From contig NZ_JACIDF010000009.1 of NCBI RefSeq assembly GCF_014196195.1, positions 62,001 to 126,000 on the forward strand: a stretch of DNA of 64,000 nucleotides. Reading direction: 5' to 3'. This DNA comes from Anoxybacteroides rupiense (GTDB taxonomy: Bacteria; Bacillota; Bacilli; Bacillales; Anoxybacillaceae). This document shows positions 17,428 to 26,483 of this stretch, piece after piece (position 1 is the first letter of the stretch; each line of letters opens with the position of its first letter). The position numbers and the translations under genes were made by a program. The notes below the pieces were generated by a model. It was not told where the DNA came from. It was given only the letters and a program-made list of their open reading frames with translations, and ran no database searches.

Positions 17428-17543
17428 TAAATCTAAAATTTAAAAAAGCAGCATCAACATGCACAACTTGTCTGGATAGCCCTTTCAGCAAGTTGTGCAT
17501 TTTTTATGAAGGGAGGATGGCATGGCAAGGTTTCTGTATGAAT
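17428..17543. repeat. 116-bp direct repeat, right copy
   Basis: Identical to 14099-14214, offset 3329 bases. After it the sequence diverges at once (GGTTCAATTG against TTGATAACTA). It includes the same hairpin at 17459-17505. Confidence 0.95.
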
Positions 17544-18442
17544 GGTTCAATTGAATCAGTCCTTTTTTACTTATGAAACAGGATCATTGAATATCATTTG
17601 AGATTGTTTTAACATACCTATCAAGAAGTCTCCCACCTCTTCATTTGCGAGGGAGATACTAGCACCACGGCATAGAGAGGTAACTTGAGATGCGAAATAT
17701 GGGGTTTTGCCTGGTTGATAATGGAACGATTCTTTGGAATTAGGCAGGTGAGTTTACTTCAGAAAGGGAAAAGAGTAAAATAAAGACGGACATGGTTTTT
17801 ATATGGAATATTTTGGATTTTATAGGGAGTTCGGTTTTGTCTCTTGCTATAACCGGATTCCGTTTTTCAGTAGACCGCACAGCATGAAACGGCAGATCGC
17901 TGATCAGGTGCCGATGATCTTCCGATGCTTCCATCTCTGCATGATGTCACATTGGCTTAGCAGCTTTGTCTTTCCGCTTGATTTGAAAAAACACTTTGAT
18001 GATCGAATCCTTCTCCGCTGAACGTTCTTTGCTTGTATGTTCTTATCATGATCGGGGCAAAATAAAAGTGTATGCGTTTGATTGGGCATATACGGTGATC
18101 GTTAAGTGAGCCGGCTCCTCAAGCAAGGAGTGTCACATATACTTGTGTGGGAAAAGATCTAGCGATTGTTATCAATGGATCAAAACACGCTTGGCTTCTC
18201 CTTACAAACCTATTAAAATCAGTAGCCATACGCAGAAATATTTGAAAAGCGCGTCTTTTCGTCAATGCGGGAGCCGATCGCGACTCATTCAGAGGAAACG
18301 GTTGCTTATTCTCATTCATCATGGATTAAATGGTCACTAAATGAGAAAGGATGATTAGCGGCGGAGCGCAGCATAGAGGAGAATGGCCGCTTTCTATCGT
18401 CTGATGTAGGGATAAAATCAAAATAAATTTGAAACATATCTA
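17544..18442. other. Gene-poor junction before ahpC
   Basis: About 900 bases without a supportable gene. Short ORFs on both strands lack ribosome-binding sites and recognisable motifs. It holds the hairpin repeat at 17611-17658 and is probably decayed mobile DNA. Confidence 0.5.
17607..17658. repeat. IS200/IS605-like right-end hairpin, copy C
   Basis: TTTTAACATACCTATCAAGAAGTCTCCC, then a CTCCC...GGGAG hairpin. Matches copy B near 59379 in 24 of 28 aligned bases before the stem; all four differences are transitions. Confidence 0.55.
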
Positions 18443-18496
18443 TTGACAAATAGATACTATTATATGATAATAAATATCGAATTATAATTATTATAA
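18443..18496 (+). promoter_or_regulatory. ahpC promoter with perfect PerR box
   Basis: TTGACA (18443-18448), 17 bases, GATAAT (18466-18471), then TTATAATTATTATAA (18482-18496), an exact match to the PerR consensus TTATAATnATTATAA, placed just after the -10. Peroxide should relieve repression of ahpCF. Confidence 0.88.
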
Positions 18497-18563
18497 TTTG
18501 CACAAGTGGCTTGTGTAACAATCTGTGAATTATTCCAGCACTATTTTTAGGAGGTAGATGAAG

Positions 18564-19127
18564 ATGTCTTTAATCGGCAAAGAGGTACAATCATTCCAAG
18601 CAAAAGCGTTCCATAATGGAGAGTTTATCGATGTGACAGAGCAAAACTTTAAAGGAAAATGGAGCGTTGTTTGCTTCTATCCAGCTGACTTTACATTCGT
18701 ATGCCCTACAGAGCTTGAAGACTTACAAAATAACTATGCAACTCTAAAAGAGCTTGGTGTTGAAGTATATTCTGTTTCAACAGATACACATTTCACACAT
18801 AAAGCATGGCATGATACATCTGAAACCATTAACAAAATTGAATACATTATGATTGGCGACCCTTCACAAAAACTATCTCGCATGTTTGATGTATTAGATG
18901 AAGAAGCAGGTCTTGCTCAACGCGGTACGTTTATTATTGATCCAGACGGTGTAATCCAAGCGGTTGAGATTAATGCTGACGGTATCGGCCGTGATGCAAG
19001 CACATTGATTAACAAAATTAAAGCTGCGCAATATGTTCGCAATAATCCTGGTGAAGTTTGCCCAGCTAAATGGCAAGAAGGATCAGAAACACTGAAACCA
19101 AGCCTTGATCTTGTAGGTAAAATTTAA
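18564..19127 (+). CDS. ahpC: Alkyl hydroperoxide reductase, peroxiredoxin subunit
   Basis: A 2-Cys peroxiredoxin that reduces hydrogen peroxide and organic peroxides, 187 residues, the B. subtilis AhpC length. Peroxidatic Cys47 is in [10 protein letters not shown]; resolving Cys166 is in GEVCPAKW. The ATG at 18564 gives normal spacing to GGAGGT and the conserved start MSLIGKEV; the ATG at 18558 is too close. ahpF follows after 14 bases. Confidence 0.97.
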   Translation: MSLIGKEVQSFQAKAFHNGEFIDVTEQNFKGKWSVVCFYPADFTFVCPTELEDLQNNYATLKELGVEVYSVSTDTHFTHKAWHDTSETINKIEYIMIGDPSQKLSRMFDVLDEEAGLAQRGTFIIDPDGVIQAVEINADGIGRDASTLINKIKAAQYVRNNPGEVCPAKWQEGSETLKPSLDLVGKI

Positions 19128-19141
19128 GAGGGGATATCAAC

Positions 19142-20671
19142 ATGATATTGGATGCAGAAATAAAAGCACAGCTGGCCCAATATCTGCAATTGATGGAAGG
19201 AGACGTACTTCTTAAAGTCAGCGCGGGATCCGATAGCGTATCCCGCGATATGCTGGCTCTTGTGGATGAATTGGCCACCATGTCTCCTAAAATCAAAGTA
19301 GAGAACACACAGCTAGAGAGAACGCCAAGCTTTAGTGTGAATCGCATCGGCGAAGACACAGGGATCACATTTGCCGGCGTTCCATTGGGCCATGAGTTTA
19401 CTTCATTGGTGTTGGCTCTACTCCAGACAAGTGGAAGACCTCCAAAGGTCGATCAGAAAGTAATTGAACGAATTAAAAACATAAAAGGCACCTATCATTT
19501 TGAATCCTATGTGAGCTTGACATGCCATAACTGCCCTGACGTTGTACAAGCCTTGAATTTAATGAGCATCCTGAATCCGGGCATTTCGCATACGATGATT
19601 GACGGTGCAGCGTTTAAGGATGAGGCAGAAAGCAAGGGGATTATGGCCGTTCCGACTGTATTCTTAAATGGAGAGCTTTTTGGCAGCGGACGGATGTCTC
19701 TTGAAGAAATTCTTTCAAAGATAGGAAGCACTTTGGATGCCTCCGCTTTCGCTGAAAAAGAACCATTTGATGTGCTTGTTGTCGGTGGCGGTCCAGCTGG
19801 TGCAACGGCAGCGATTTATGCAGCGCGAAAAGGCATTCGCACGGGTATTGTAGCTGAACGCTTTGGGGGACAAATATTGGATACGTTGGGTATTGAGAAT
19901 TTTATCAGTGTCAAATATACAGAAGGCCCTAAGCTTGCAGCGAGTCTTGAGGAGCATGTCAAACAGTATGATATCGATATCATGGATTCGCAGCGAGTGA
20001 AGCGCTTAGAAAAGAAAGATCTTATTGAAATCGAGCTTGAAAATGGCGCGGTTTTAAAAAGCAAGACAGTGGTTTTGGCAACAGGCGCTCGCTGGCGCAA
20101 TCTTGGGGTGCCAGGTGAGGCTGAGTTCAAAAACAAAGGAGTGGCCTACTGCCCTCATTGCGACGGTCCGTTGTTTGAAGGAAAGCATGTGGCCGTTATT
20201 GGAGGCGGCAATTCCGGCGTAGAGGCAGCGATTGATCTTGCCGGTATTGTCAAGCATGTCACCGTCTTTGAATTTATGCCGGAATTAAAAGCTGATGCCG
20301 TTCTTCAAGAGCGCCTCTACAGTTTGCCTAATGTCACCGTTCTTAAGAACGTCCAAACAAAGGAAATTACCGGTACAGACCGAGTAAACGGCATTTCTTA
20401 CATTGACCGCGAAACAGGTGAAGAGCATCACCTTGAATTACAAGGCGTATTCGTGCAGATTGGTCTTGTGCCAAATACCGATTGGTTAGAGGGAACTGTT
20501 GAGCGCAACCGCTTCGGCGAAATTATCGTCGATAAGCGCGGGGCTACGAACATCCCTGGCGTATTTGCGGCAGGCGACTGCACAGATAGCGCATATAAGC
20601 AGATCATTATTTCGATGGGATCAGGCGCGACCGCCGCTTTGGGCGCATTTGATTACCTCATTCGAAATTAA
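19142..20671 (+). CDS. ahpF: Alkyl hydroperoxide reductase subunit F
   Basis: Flavoprotein that passes electrons from NAD(P)H to AhpC, 509 residues. The N-terminal double-thioredoxin domain (about 1-195) has CHNC (128-131). The thioredoxin-reductase-like part has an FAD fingerprint at GGGPAG (about 215-220), a redox-active CPHC (337-340) and an NAD-binding [10 protein letters not shown]. Both CxxC pairs are intact, so electron relay should work. It is co-transcribed with ahpC. Confidence 0.97.
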   Translation: MILDAEIKAQLAQYLQLMEGDVLLKVSAGSDSVSRDMLALVDELATMSPKIKVENTQLERTPSFSVNRIGEDTGITFAGVPLGHEFTSLVLALLQTSGRPPKVDQKVIERIKNIKGTYHFESYVSLTCHNCPDVVQALNLMSILNPGISHTMIDGAAFKDEAESKGIMAVPTVFLNGELFGSGRMSLEEILSKIGSTLDASAFAEKEPFDVLVVGGGPAGATAAIYAARKGIRTGIVAERFGGQILDTLGIENFISVKYTEGPKLAASLEEHVKQYDIDIMDSQRVKRLEKKDLIEIELENGAVLKSKTVVLATGARWRNLGVPGEAEFKNKGVAYCPHCDGPLFEGKHVAVIGGGNSGVEAAIDLAGIVKHVTVFEFMPELKADAVLQERLYSLPNVTVLKNVQTKEITGTDRVNGISYIDRETGEEHHLELQGVFVQIGLVPNTDWLEGTVERNRFGEIIVDKRGATNIPGVFAAGDCTDSAYKQIIISMGSGATAALGAFDYLIRN

Positions 20672-20697
20672 TCAAATGATAATATGTGAACTCTTGG

Positions 20698-20739
20698 GAA
20701 GCCGCTTTCTGAATGGCAGTGGAAAGCGGCTTTCTTTTT
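20698..20739 (+). terminator. Terminator of ahpCF
   Basis: GCCGCTTTC...GAAAGCGGC stem followed by TTTCTTTTT. Confidence 0.85.
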
Positions 20740-21106
20740 AATTTTAACAAAGCCTGCGGATCAAGTAAATCGCCTTTAAGAATTTGACGACCAAAAGGTC
20801 TATTCCTCTCGATCTCCAAGAAGCACTTTCTAGATTAGCTCCCCGCCATGCATGATGGATGAAATCGGCTTTCCTGATGCATAAAAATAGATGAATCCTT
20901 TCCCACCATCCATTCGTATATATTCATAAAGTGAACTTATATGTGTAAATACAACTGAAAGATCCATGATTGGAAGAATCCTGTGCACTCCCCATGATGA
21001 TGGAAAACTGCTTGCAGAGCGAGAAAGCGGTTTGTTCGGTGCCATGAACGTTGAAGGTAGATGATTGGAAGAGAAAAGTTGCCGAATTATGTTGTCTTAT
21101 ATAAAA
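20740..21106. other. Intergenic stretch with a possible decayed ORF
   Basis: The minus strand 20830-21045 is open and ends ...GGKGFIYFYASGKPISSIMHGGELI, which reads like protein, but it has no family I recognise and no ribosome-binding site. No other content seen. Confidence 0.3.
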
Positions 21107-21153
21107 AAACTATACAGCATAACGTTTGACTGTATGGTTTTTATAGGTACAAT
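21107..21153 (+). promoter_or_regulatory. merR-type promoter with inverted-repeat operator
   Basis: TTGACT (21126-21131), 16 bases, TACAAT (21148-21153). Overlapping the -35 is AAACTATACAG (21107-21117), 12 bases, CTGTATGGTTT (21130-21140), an inverted repeat with one mismatch. It suggests autoregulation by the MerR-family product. Confidence 0.6.
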
Positions 21154-21166
21154 ATGAATTAAAAGA

Positions 21167-21628
21167 ATGAAAATCAATGAAAGGGGTGAATGTATTGGGA
21201 AGTTGTTTAAAATTGGCGAACTTGCGGAATTAGCAGGTGTATCGAAACGGACGATCGATTATTATACACAGCTTGGCTTGCTTGAACCCCTTCGTTCTGA
21301 ATCGAATTATCGTTATTATCCTGAAGAGAGTCTCGAATATTTGCGGCTGATCCATGTGTTAAAGAAACAAAATTTAACGCTGGAAGAAATCAAAGAACGC
21401 GTACAGACGATGAAGAATTTATCGTTTTCTGTAGAGGAAATTGCCAATAAGATTGAGCATCTTCAGGAGCAGATGAAGCATATTCAAGAAGAAGTGTTGG
21501 AATTAAAACCGTTGCTTCAGCATCTCAATAAACAGCAGATGAAGCTGATGACCAAACCGTTAGCACAGCAAGGATATGGGTTGTTGCACGCATTAGCGAT
21601 ATTGCTTGGGGAGAACCCTTTTATTTAA
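21167..21628 (+). CDS. MerR-family transcriptional regulator
   Basis: A DNA-binding helix-turn-helix domain (FKIGELAELAGVSKRTIDYYTQLGLL) is followed by a long coiled coil (about 75-130) and a short tail with no clustered cysteines, so a metal sensor of the CueR or ZntR kind is unlikely. The start is uncertain. The predicted transcript begins near 21160, leaving no room for a ribosome-binding site before the ATG at 21167. AAGGGGTGA (21181-21189) instead points to ATT at 21194 or TTG at 21203; an out-of-frame ATG sits at 21190. It probably controls itself and the next two genes. Confidence 0.8.
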   Translation: MKINERGECIGKLFKIGELAELAGVSKRTIDYYTQLGLLEPLRSESNYRYYPEESLEYLRLIHVLKKQNLTLEEIKERVQTMKNLSFSVEEIANKIEHLQEQMKHIQEEVLELKPLLQHLNKQQMKLMTKPLAQQGYGLLHALAILLGENPFI

Positions 21629-21762
21629 CCAACAAAAAAGGGTTGTATCCCTGAGGCTCCAGCTTTGTCAAAGCGAGAGCATCATGCAGCAAAACTTCCT
21701 ATGAAGGCGGTACGGCAGGCCGGTTGAATAGATGTAAACACCATATGGCAGTAGGAGGGAAA

Positions 21763-22452
21763 ATGATGTTATTTCATCCGATGGACATTTTTATCTTTTT
21801 AGCATTTGGATTGTCACTTTGGGCACAATTTAAAGTAAAAGGAACCTTCAACCAATGGGCGAAAGTGCCTGCGGGCTCTTCACTGACAGGAGCTGAAGTA
21901 GCAAGAAGAATTTTGGATTCTCAAGGCTTATATCATGTTCCCGTTGAGCCTGTGGCTGGCGCGTTGACAGATCATTACGATCCGTTATCCAAAACGGTTC
22001 GATTATCTGAGCCTGTTTATTATGGGCATTCGATTGCGGCTTTATCGGTGGCCGCTCATGAAGTCGGGCATGCTATTCAGCATCAGCAATCATACGGTGC
22101 GTTAGTTTGGCGTCATCGCATGTTTCCGCTTGTGAATTTTTCGTCCGGGATCGCTCCTTTTCTTTTATTGCTTGGATTTTTACTTCATCAAACATCGCTT
22201 ATTGGATTTGGGATCATCCTCTTCTCCGCGGCTGTAGCATTCCAGCTAATCACGCTGCCGGTAGAGTTTAATGCAAGCTCCCGCGCCAAACAATTGCTTC
22301 TTGCGCAAGGAATGATTGTTCATCAGGAAGAGCGGGGCGTGAAAAAAGTATTAAACGCTGCAGCGCTTACTTATGTAGCGGCTGCTTTGATCTCTGTTTT
22401 AGAGTTAATGAAGTTTGTCATGATTTTCTTTCAAGGAAATAACGAGGAATAA
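21763..22452 (+). CDS. Membrane zinc metallopeptidase (YugP family)
   Basis: A 229-residue integral membrane neutral zinc protease of the YugP/DUF complex. The zinc-binding HEVGHAIQH (about residues 103-111) is preceded by SVAA, and hydrophobic helices lie at about 8-22, 125-150, 150-175 and 205-225. GTAGGAGGGAAA precedes ATG 21763. Substrates are unknown. Position between a MerR regulator and a CNNM transporter suggests a shared role in envelope or divalent-cation homeostasis. Confidence 0.88.
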   Translation: MMLFHPMDIFIFLAFGLSLWAQFKVKGTFNQWAKVPAGSSLTGAEVARRILDSQGLYHVPVEPVAGALTDHYDPLSKTVRLSEPVYYGHSIAALSVAAHEVGHAIQHQQSYGALVWRHRMFPLVNFSSGIAPFLLLLGFLLHQTSLIGFGIILFSAAVAFQLITLPVEFNASSRAKQLLLAQGMIVHQEERGVKKVLNAAALTYVAAALISVLELMKFVMIFFQGNNEE

Positions 22453-22457
22453 AGCTT

Positions 22458-22490
22458 ATGGATTCAATGGACAGGAGGTGGGTTCTCTAG
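22458..22490 (+). CDS. Possible 10-codon leader peptide
   Basis: ATG GAT TCA ATG GAC AGG AGG TGG GTT CTC TAG, preceded by GAGG at normal spacing. Its codons contain AGGAGGTG, itself a strong ribosome-binding site, and its stop lies in the left arm of the hairpin at 22485-22508. It could regulate the CNNM gene by translation of the leader; this is inference. Confidence 0.35.
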   Translation: MDSMDRRWVL

Positions 22491-22508
22491 CTGCCTTCAG
22501 CTGGAGAG
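22485..22508 (+). promoter_or_regulatory. Hairpin masking the CNNM ribosome-binding site
   Basis: CTCT-AGCTG (22485-22493) pairs with CAGCT-GGAGAG (22498-22508), with a small bulge. The right arm contains GGAGAG, the only ribosome-binding site at proper distance from TTG 22514. The stronger AGGAGGTG (22473-22480) lies 33 bases from the start. Confidence 0.5.
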
Positions 22509-22513
22509 TTTAA

Positions 22514-23848
22514 TTGGAAATAGTGAATTTATTGATGGTTGCCGTTTTAATTGCTTTAACGGCATTCTTTGTCGCCTCGGAGTTTGCGATTGTCAAAGTG
22601 CGCAGCACACGTATTGACCAGCTTGTAGCGGAAGGAAACAGGAGCGCGATCGCCGCAAAGCGCGTTATCAGCAATTTGGATGAATACTTGTCGGCCTGCC
22701 AGCTTGGCATCACCATTACCGCGTTAGGTCTCGGCTGGCTGGGCGAACCCACCGTCATGCATTTGCTTCATCCTTTGTTTGAAGAGATGCATATAAACGA
22801 ATCGGTAGCTTCTATCCTTTCTTTTGTCATCGCTTTCTCCACCATTACATTTTTGCACGTTGTGGTTGGTGAGTTAGCGCCTAAAACGCTGGCGATCCAA
22901 AAAGCCGAGACGATTACGCTGCTATGCTCCAAACCGTTAATTTTTTTCTACAAAGTGATGTACCCGTTTATTTGGGCGCTAAACGGATCCGCGCGGATGG
23001 TTACAGGGTTATTTGGCTTAAAGCCTGTGGCTGAGCATGAGGTTGCGCATTCTGAAGAGGAATTGCGGCTGATTTTATCAGAAAGCTATAAGAGCGGCGA
23101 GATTAATCCGTCTGAATATAAGTATGTCAATAATATTTTTGAGTTCGACAATCGCATTGCCAAAGAAATCATGGTGCCCCGCACAGAGATTGTTGCTTTT
23201 GATATAAACGATTCCATCATCGATCATTTTGAAATTATGAAGCAAGAAAAGTATACACGCTATCCCGTGATGGACGGCGACAAGGACCATATTGTCGGCA
23301 TGGTGAACATTAAAGAAATTTTAACGGATTGCATTCACAATCCTCAAGCCGCGGAAAAGAAGATCGATGACTATATTCGTCCGATCATCCAGGTAATTGA
23401 GTCGATTCCGATTCATGATTTGCTCGTTAAAATGCAGCGTGAACGGGTTCATATGGCCATTCTCATTGATGAATATGGCGGGACAGCGGGCCTTGTTACC
23501 GTTGAAGATATACTGGAGGAAATTGTAGGGGAGATCCAAGATGAATTTGATGCCGATGAAGTCCCGAGAATTCGCAAAGTGAATGAACATACGATGATTG
23601 TGGAAGGAAAAGTGTTGATTGAGGATGTCAATGATTTGCTTGGAACACATATAGATGACACGGATGTGGATACGATTGGCGGCTGGATGTTAACAGAGAA
23701 ATTTGATATTCAGCAAGGGGAGACGTTGGCATTCGATGGTCATGAGTTTAAGGTTTTACAAATGGAGGGCCACAATATCCGATTAATTGAAATCAAGAAA
23801 CTTGTGAAATCTTCTGCACGAACAGAGCGGGAGACAGTGGTTGAATGA
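22514..23848 (+). CDS. CNNM/CBS-domain hemolysin-family transporter (MpfA-like)
   Basis: A 444-residue membrane protein of the CNNM (DUF21) family; B. subtilis YhdP/MpfA and S. aureus MpfA export magnesium. The DUF21 domain (about 1-190) has four hydrophobic helices and motif [16 protein letters not shown]. Two CBS domains (about 205-330) follow ([48 protein letters not shown]), then the CorC-HlyC domain (about 350-430). TTG start at 22514. It is the third gene of the MerR-led group. Confidence 0.9.
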   Translation: MEIVNLLMVAVLIALTAFFVASEFAIVKVRSTRIDQLVAEGNRSAIAAKRVISNLDEYLSACQLGITITALGLGWLGEPTVMHLLHPLFEEMHINESVASILSFVIAFSTITFLHVVVGELAPKTLAIQKAETITLLCSKPLIFFYKVMYPFIWALNGSARMVTGLFGLKPVAEHEVAHSEEELRLILSESYKSGEINPSEYKYVNNIFEFDNRIAKEIMVPRTEIVAFDINDSIIDHFEIMKQEKYTRYPVMDGDKDHIVGMVNIKEILTDCIHNPQAAEKKIDDYIRPIIQVIESIPIHDLLVKMQRERVHMAILIDEYGGTAGLVTVEDILEEIVGEIQDEFDADEVPRIRKVNEHTMIVEGKVLIEDVNDLLGTHIDDTDVDTIGGWMLTEKFDIQQGETLAFDGHEFKVLQMEGHNIRLIEIKKLVKSSARTERETVVE

Positions 23849-23870
23849 CCATGAATCAAGTGAAAAAGAC

Positions 23871-23903
23871 ACGGCAGCTGGTGATCAAGCTGCCGTTTAT
23901 TTT
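23871..23903 (+). terminator. Terminator of the MerR-YugP-CNNM group
   Basis: ACGGCAGCT...AGCTGCCGT stem followed by TTATTTTT. Confidence 0.8.
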
Positions 23904-24117
23904 TGGATCATGGGATAGGCACATGAAGAGGAAGAGGCGCATACAGGAATATAAAGCATGATGTGAAGCGACACATAGCGGAAAAAGCGGCAGACTCAGC
24001 CTTTATTCAAAGAAAGATAAGCTTCTTCACATGGGCGGATTTTTTCTTGTCCAGCCGCATATGGTAGTAAAGAGAAAAAAGAAAGGATTCGCGGTAAGGA
24101 ATAAGGAGAGATCGGGG

Positions 24118-24840
24118 ATGGATTCATTGGGATGGTTCGGATTTTCCGCTTCCGCACTTGGAATGCTCATAGGAGGAGCGGTTGCTTGGTTGTTTTGCGG
24201 CTGGCATAAAGGAACGCCTATTATTTTTTCATTGTCCAGCGGTATGATTTTTGGACTTGCGGTAGTGGAAATTTTGCCGGAAAGCATGGCGGCAGGAGGT
24301 TGGCTGCTTACTGTGATTGGATTAGCCGCAGGTTATGGGCTTTATCATCACTTAGAAAGCATGTGGCATCGAGTGGTTGTCGTGACGAATAGGAAAAACC
24401 ATGATGCATGGATTCATTCGGGAGTATATCTTCTTTTTAGCGTTGCTATACATAATTTTCCCACAGGGATCGCCTTAGGAGTCAATGCCCATTCCCCGTT
24501 GGTCGAGCAGCTGGGGCTGGCCGTGATTTTTCATAATATTCCCGAAGGGTTGGCGGTTTTTACCCCGTTGCTGATGGCGGGAATGGGGATGATGGGAGTG
24601 GTTCTTGGAGCGATCGCCGTGTCGATTCCGGTCGGGATTGGAGCGCTGCTTGGAAGCCGTTATGGCGCGGATATTTCTTGGCTGTCCGCCGTGATGACAA
24701 CCATGGCGGTGGGGATCATGCTGACAGTGGCTGCAAAGGAAATGTTGGGAACCGCTTTAAAGGAGACAAAGATGATCGATTGTCTGCTGCTTTCTATGCT
24801 TGGTTTTTTGTCCGTTTGGTGTTTCTTAATTTTTCTCTAG
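24118..24840 (+). CDS. ZIP-family metal transporter
   Basis: A 240-residue membrane protein with about eight hydrophobic helices. The two metal-binding signatures of ZIP transporters are present: HNFPTGIALG (about 124-133) and HNIPEGLAV (about 150-158). ZIP proteins move zinc, iron or manganese into the cytosol; the substrate cannot be told here. ATG 24118 follows AAGGAGA. It stands between the CNNM gene and a zinc-efflux operon, so uptake and export of divalent metal are encoded side by side. Confidence 0.88.
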   Translation: MDSLGWFGFSASALGMLIGGAVAWLFCGWHKGTPIIFSLSSGMIFGLAVVEILPESMAAGGWLLTVIGLAAGYGLYHHLESMWHRVVVVTNRKNHDAWIHSGVYLLFSVAIHNFPTGIALGVNAHSPLVEQLGLAVIFHNIPEGLAVFTPLLMAGMGMMGVVLGAIAVSIPVGIGALLGSRYGADISWLSAVMTTMAVGIMLTVAAKEMLGTALKETKMIDCLLLSMLGFLSVWCFLIFL

Positions 24841-24909
24841 GATGCTGAATAAGGAAAAGAGAAAACGAAAAAGAATGAAAAAAGGATAGACGAAATCATA
24901 AAGACAGAA

Positions 24910-24938
24910 TATAATACATATGATCATATGTTCATATG
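24910..24938 (+). promoter_or_regulatory. CzrA/SmtB-type operator of the czrA-czcD operon
   Basis: TATAAT (24910-24915) is followed directly by the near-perfect 22-base palindrome CATATGATCATATGTTCATATG (24917-24938; one mismatched pair). It resembles ArsR/SmtB-family operators of the ATATGA...TCATAT kind. Zinc or cobalt binding would release the repressor. Confidence 0.8.
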
Positions 24939-24962
24939 TTATAAAAAGGAGGCTCTAATAAA

Positions 24963-25271
24963 TTGGATAAAAAAGATCATGCTTTTTTAGCAGATGAAAC
25001 GGTAGAACATGTGTCGTTAATCTTTAAAGCGCTGGCAGACCCGACACGAATGAAGCTCCTTTACTTATTGTCTCAAGAGGAATGTTCTGTTAATCATATA
25101 GCTGAAGTGCTGGAATTATCTCAATCAGCCGTCTCTCATCAGCTGAGCCTGCTCCGAAACTTGCGGCTCGTGAAATACCGACGCGAAGGAAAAACGTTAT
25201 TTTATTCTTGCGATGACGAACATGTTATTTCGCTATTAAAACAGGCGATCGACCATTCAGAGCACCATTAA
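24963..25271 (+). CDS. czrA: ArsR/SmtB-family metal-sensing repressor (CzrA-like)
   Basis: A 102-residue winged-helix repressor. The recognition helix region is SVNHIAEVLELSQSAVSHQLSLLRNLRLV (about 43-71). The C-terminal helix carries DEHVISLLKQAIDHSEHH, with Asp, His, His and His spaced like the alpha-5 zinc site of CzrA/SmtB. There is no CVC motif of the arsenic sensors. TTG start after AAAGGAGG. Its stop overlaps the next reading frame, and the czcD ribosome-binding site follows at once. Confidence 0.88.
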   Translation: MDKKDHAFLADETVEHVSLIFKALADPTRMKLLYLLSQEECSVNHIAEVLELSQSAVSHQLSLLRNLRLVKYRREGKTLFYSCDDEHVISLLKQAIDHSEHH

Positions 25272-25288
25272 TGAGGAGGCGTGTAACA

Positions 25289-26239
25289 ATGCATCACCAT
25301 CATCATGATCATCACCATCATGGTCATCATCATGGCCATCATCACGGACACCACCATCATGATTTAGGAAGGGAAGGAAATAAAAAAGGGCTGATTGTGG
25401 CTCTTTCCATTACGGCTGGCATTATGATTCTCGAGTTTTTAGGAGGATTATGGACGAACAGTCTCGCCCTTTTGTCCGATTCCGGTCATATGCTGAGCGA
25501 TGCCAGTTCGCTGCTTCTTAGCCTTATTGCGATCTGGTTTGCTGCCAGGCCTGCATCCCCCAATAAAACGTATGGTTTTTACCGGTTTGAAATTTTAGCG
25601 GCTTTGTTTAATGGCGTTACGTTGTTTATTATCGCTGGATTTATTATTTGGGAAGCCATTGGGCGTTTTTATCATCCGCCGACGGTTTCCAGCGGTTCTA
25701 TGATGCTGATTGCTTTGATCGGTTTGATAGCGAATTTATTAAGTGCTTGGGCGTTAATGCGGAAAGGGGATGTGAAGCATAATGTGAATTTGCGCAGCGC
25801 CTACCTGCACGTGTTGGGCGATGCGCTAGGATCTGTAGGAGCGATCATGGCTGGATTGGTCATGTGGGCTTTTGGCTGGTATATAGCTGATCCAATTATT
25901 TCTGTGCTTGTTGCGCTTCTCATCTTGAAAGGGGCATGGGAAGTGATTAAGCATACGGTTCATATTCTGATGGAGGGCACGCCGATTACGATTGACCAGC
26001 ATGAGGTGAAAAAAGCACTTGAAAGCATTGAGGGAGTGGTCAATGTCCATGATCTCCATATTTGGACGATTACATCCGGGCTGGACTCTTTAAGCTGCCA
26101 TATGCTGATTGAAGACTGTCAGGACAGCCAAAAGATTTTGCAGGCGGCGATTCATTTGATTGAAGAAAAATTTAAAATCCTCCATACGACCATCCAAATT
26201 GAAACCTCGCAAATTGATCACGGAGAAATGAGAGTGTAG
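25289..26239 (+). CDS. czcD: Cation diffusion facilitator, zinc/cobalt/cadmium efflux (CzcD)
   Basis: A CDF antiporter that exports zinc, cobalt or cadmium, 316 residues. Residues 2-24 are a histidine-rich tail (16 or more His with G and D). Six membrane helices lie at about 32-205, with metal-site residues in SDSGHMLSDASS (helix II) and HVLGDALGS (helix V). The cytoplasmic dimerisation domain (about 215-310) has VHDLHIW. ATG 25289 was chosen because GAGGAGG lies nine bases before it; the ATG at 25271 has none. The repressor gene is immediately upstream. Confidence 0.93.
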   Translation: MHHHHHDHHHHGHHHGHHHGHHHHDLGREGNKKGLIVALSITAGIMILEFLGGLWTNSLALLSDSGHMLSDASSLLLSLIAIWFAARPASPNKTYGFYRFEILAALFNGVTLFIIAGFIIWEAIGRFYHPPTVSSGSMMLIALIGLIANLLSAWALMRKGDVKHNVNLRSAYLHVLGDALGSVGAIMAGLVMWAFGWYIADPIISVLVALLILKGAWEVIKHTVHILMEGTPITIDQHEVKKALESIEGVVNVHDLHIWTITSGLDSLSCHMLIEDCQDSQKILQAAIHLIEEKFKILHTTIQIETSQIDHGEMRV

Positions 26240-26411
26240 GGATCGACTTTCCTTTCGCTGCATAGACACCATTTCTGATGGAGCAGATGATCCTTGGAAA
26301 GCCGACAGAAATCCGGATGATACCGCTCATCCATCTATGGATCTATGCGGAAGCTTGTTGTTTAGACAGCGGGTGACTGAAAAACGACAGATCATAAAAT
26401 TATGGATCATC

Positions 26412-26454
26412 AGGCGGCTTTTCTGATGAAGGCCGCCTTCTCTCCACTTTTTTA
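26412..26454 (+). terminator. Terminator downstream of czcD
   Basis: AGGCGGC...GCCGCCT stem followed by a pyrimidine-rich run and TTTTTT. It is 170 bases past the czcD stop; nothing else is seen in that gap. Confidence 0.65.
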
Positions 26455-26483
26455 AGTACAGATGGAAGATGAAACATGATCGC

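Noticed and set aside
17544-18420. Several 60-72 codon frames on both strands
   Set aside because: No ribosome-binding sites, no recognisable motifs, overlapping each other; treated as decayed DNA.
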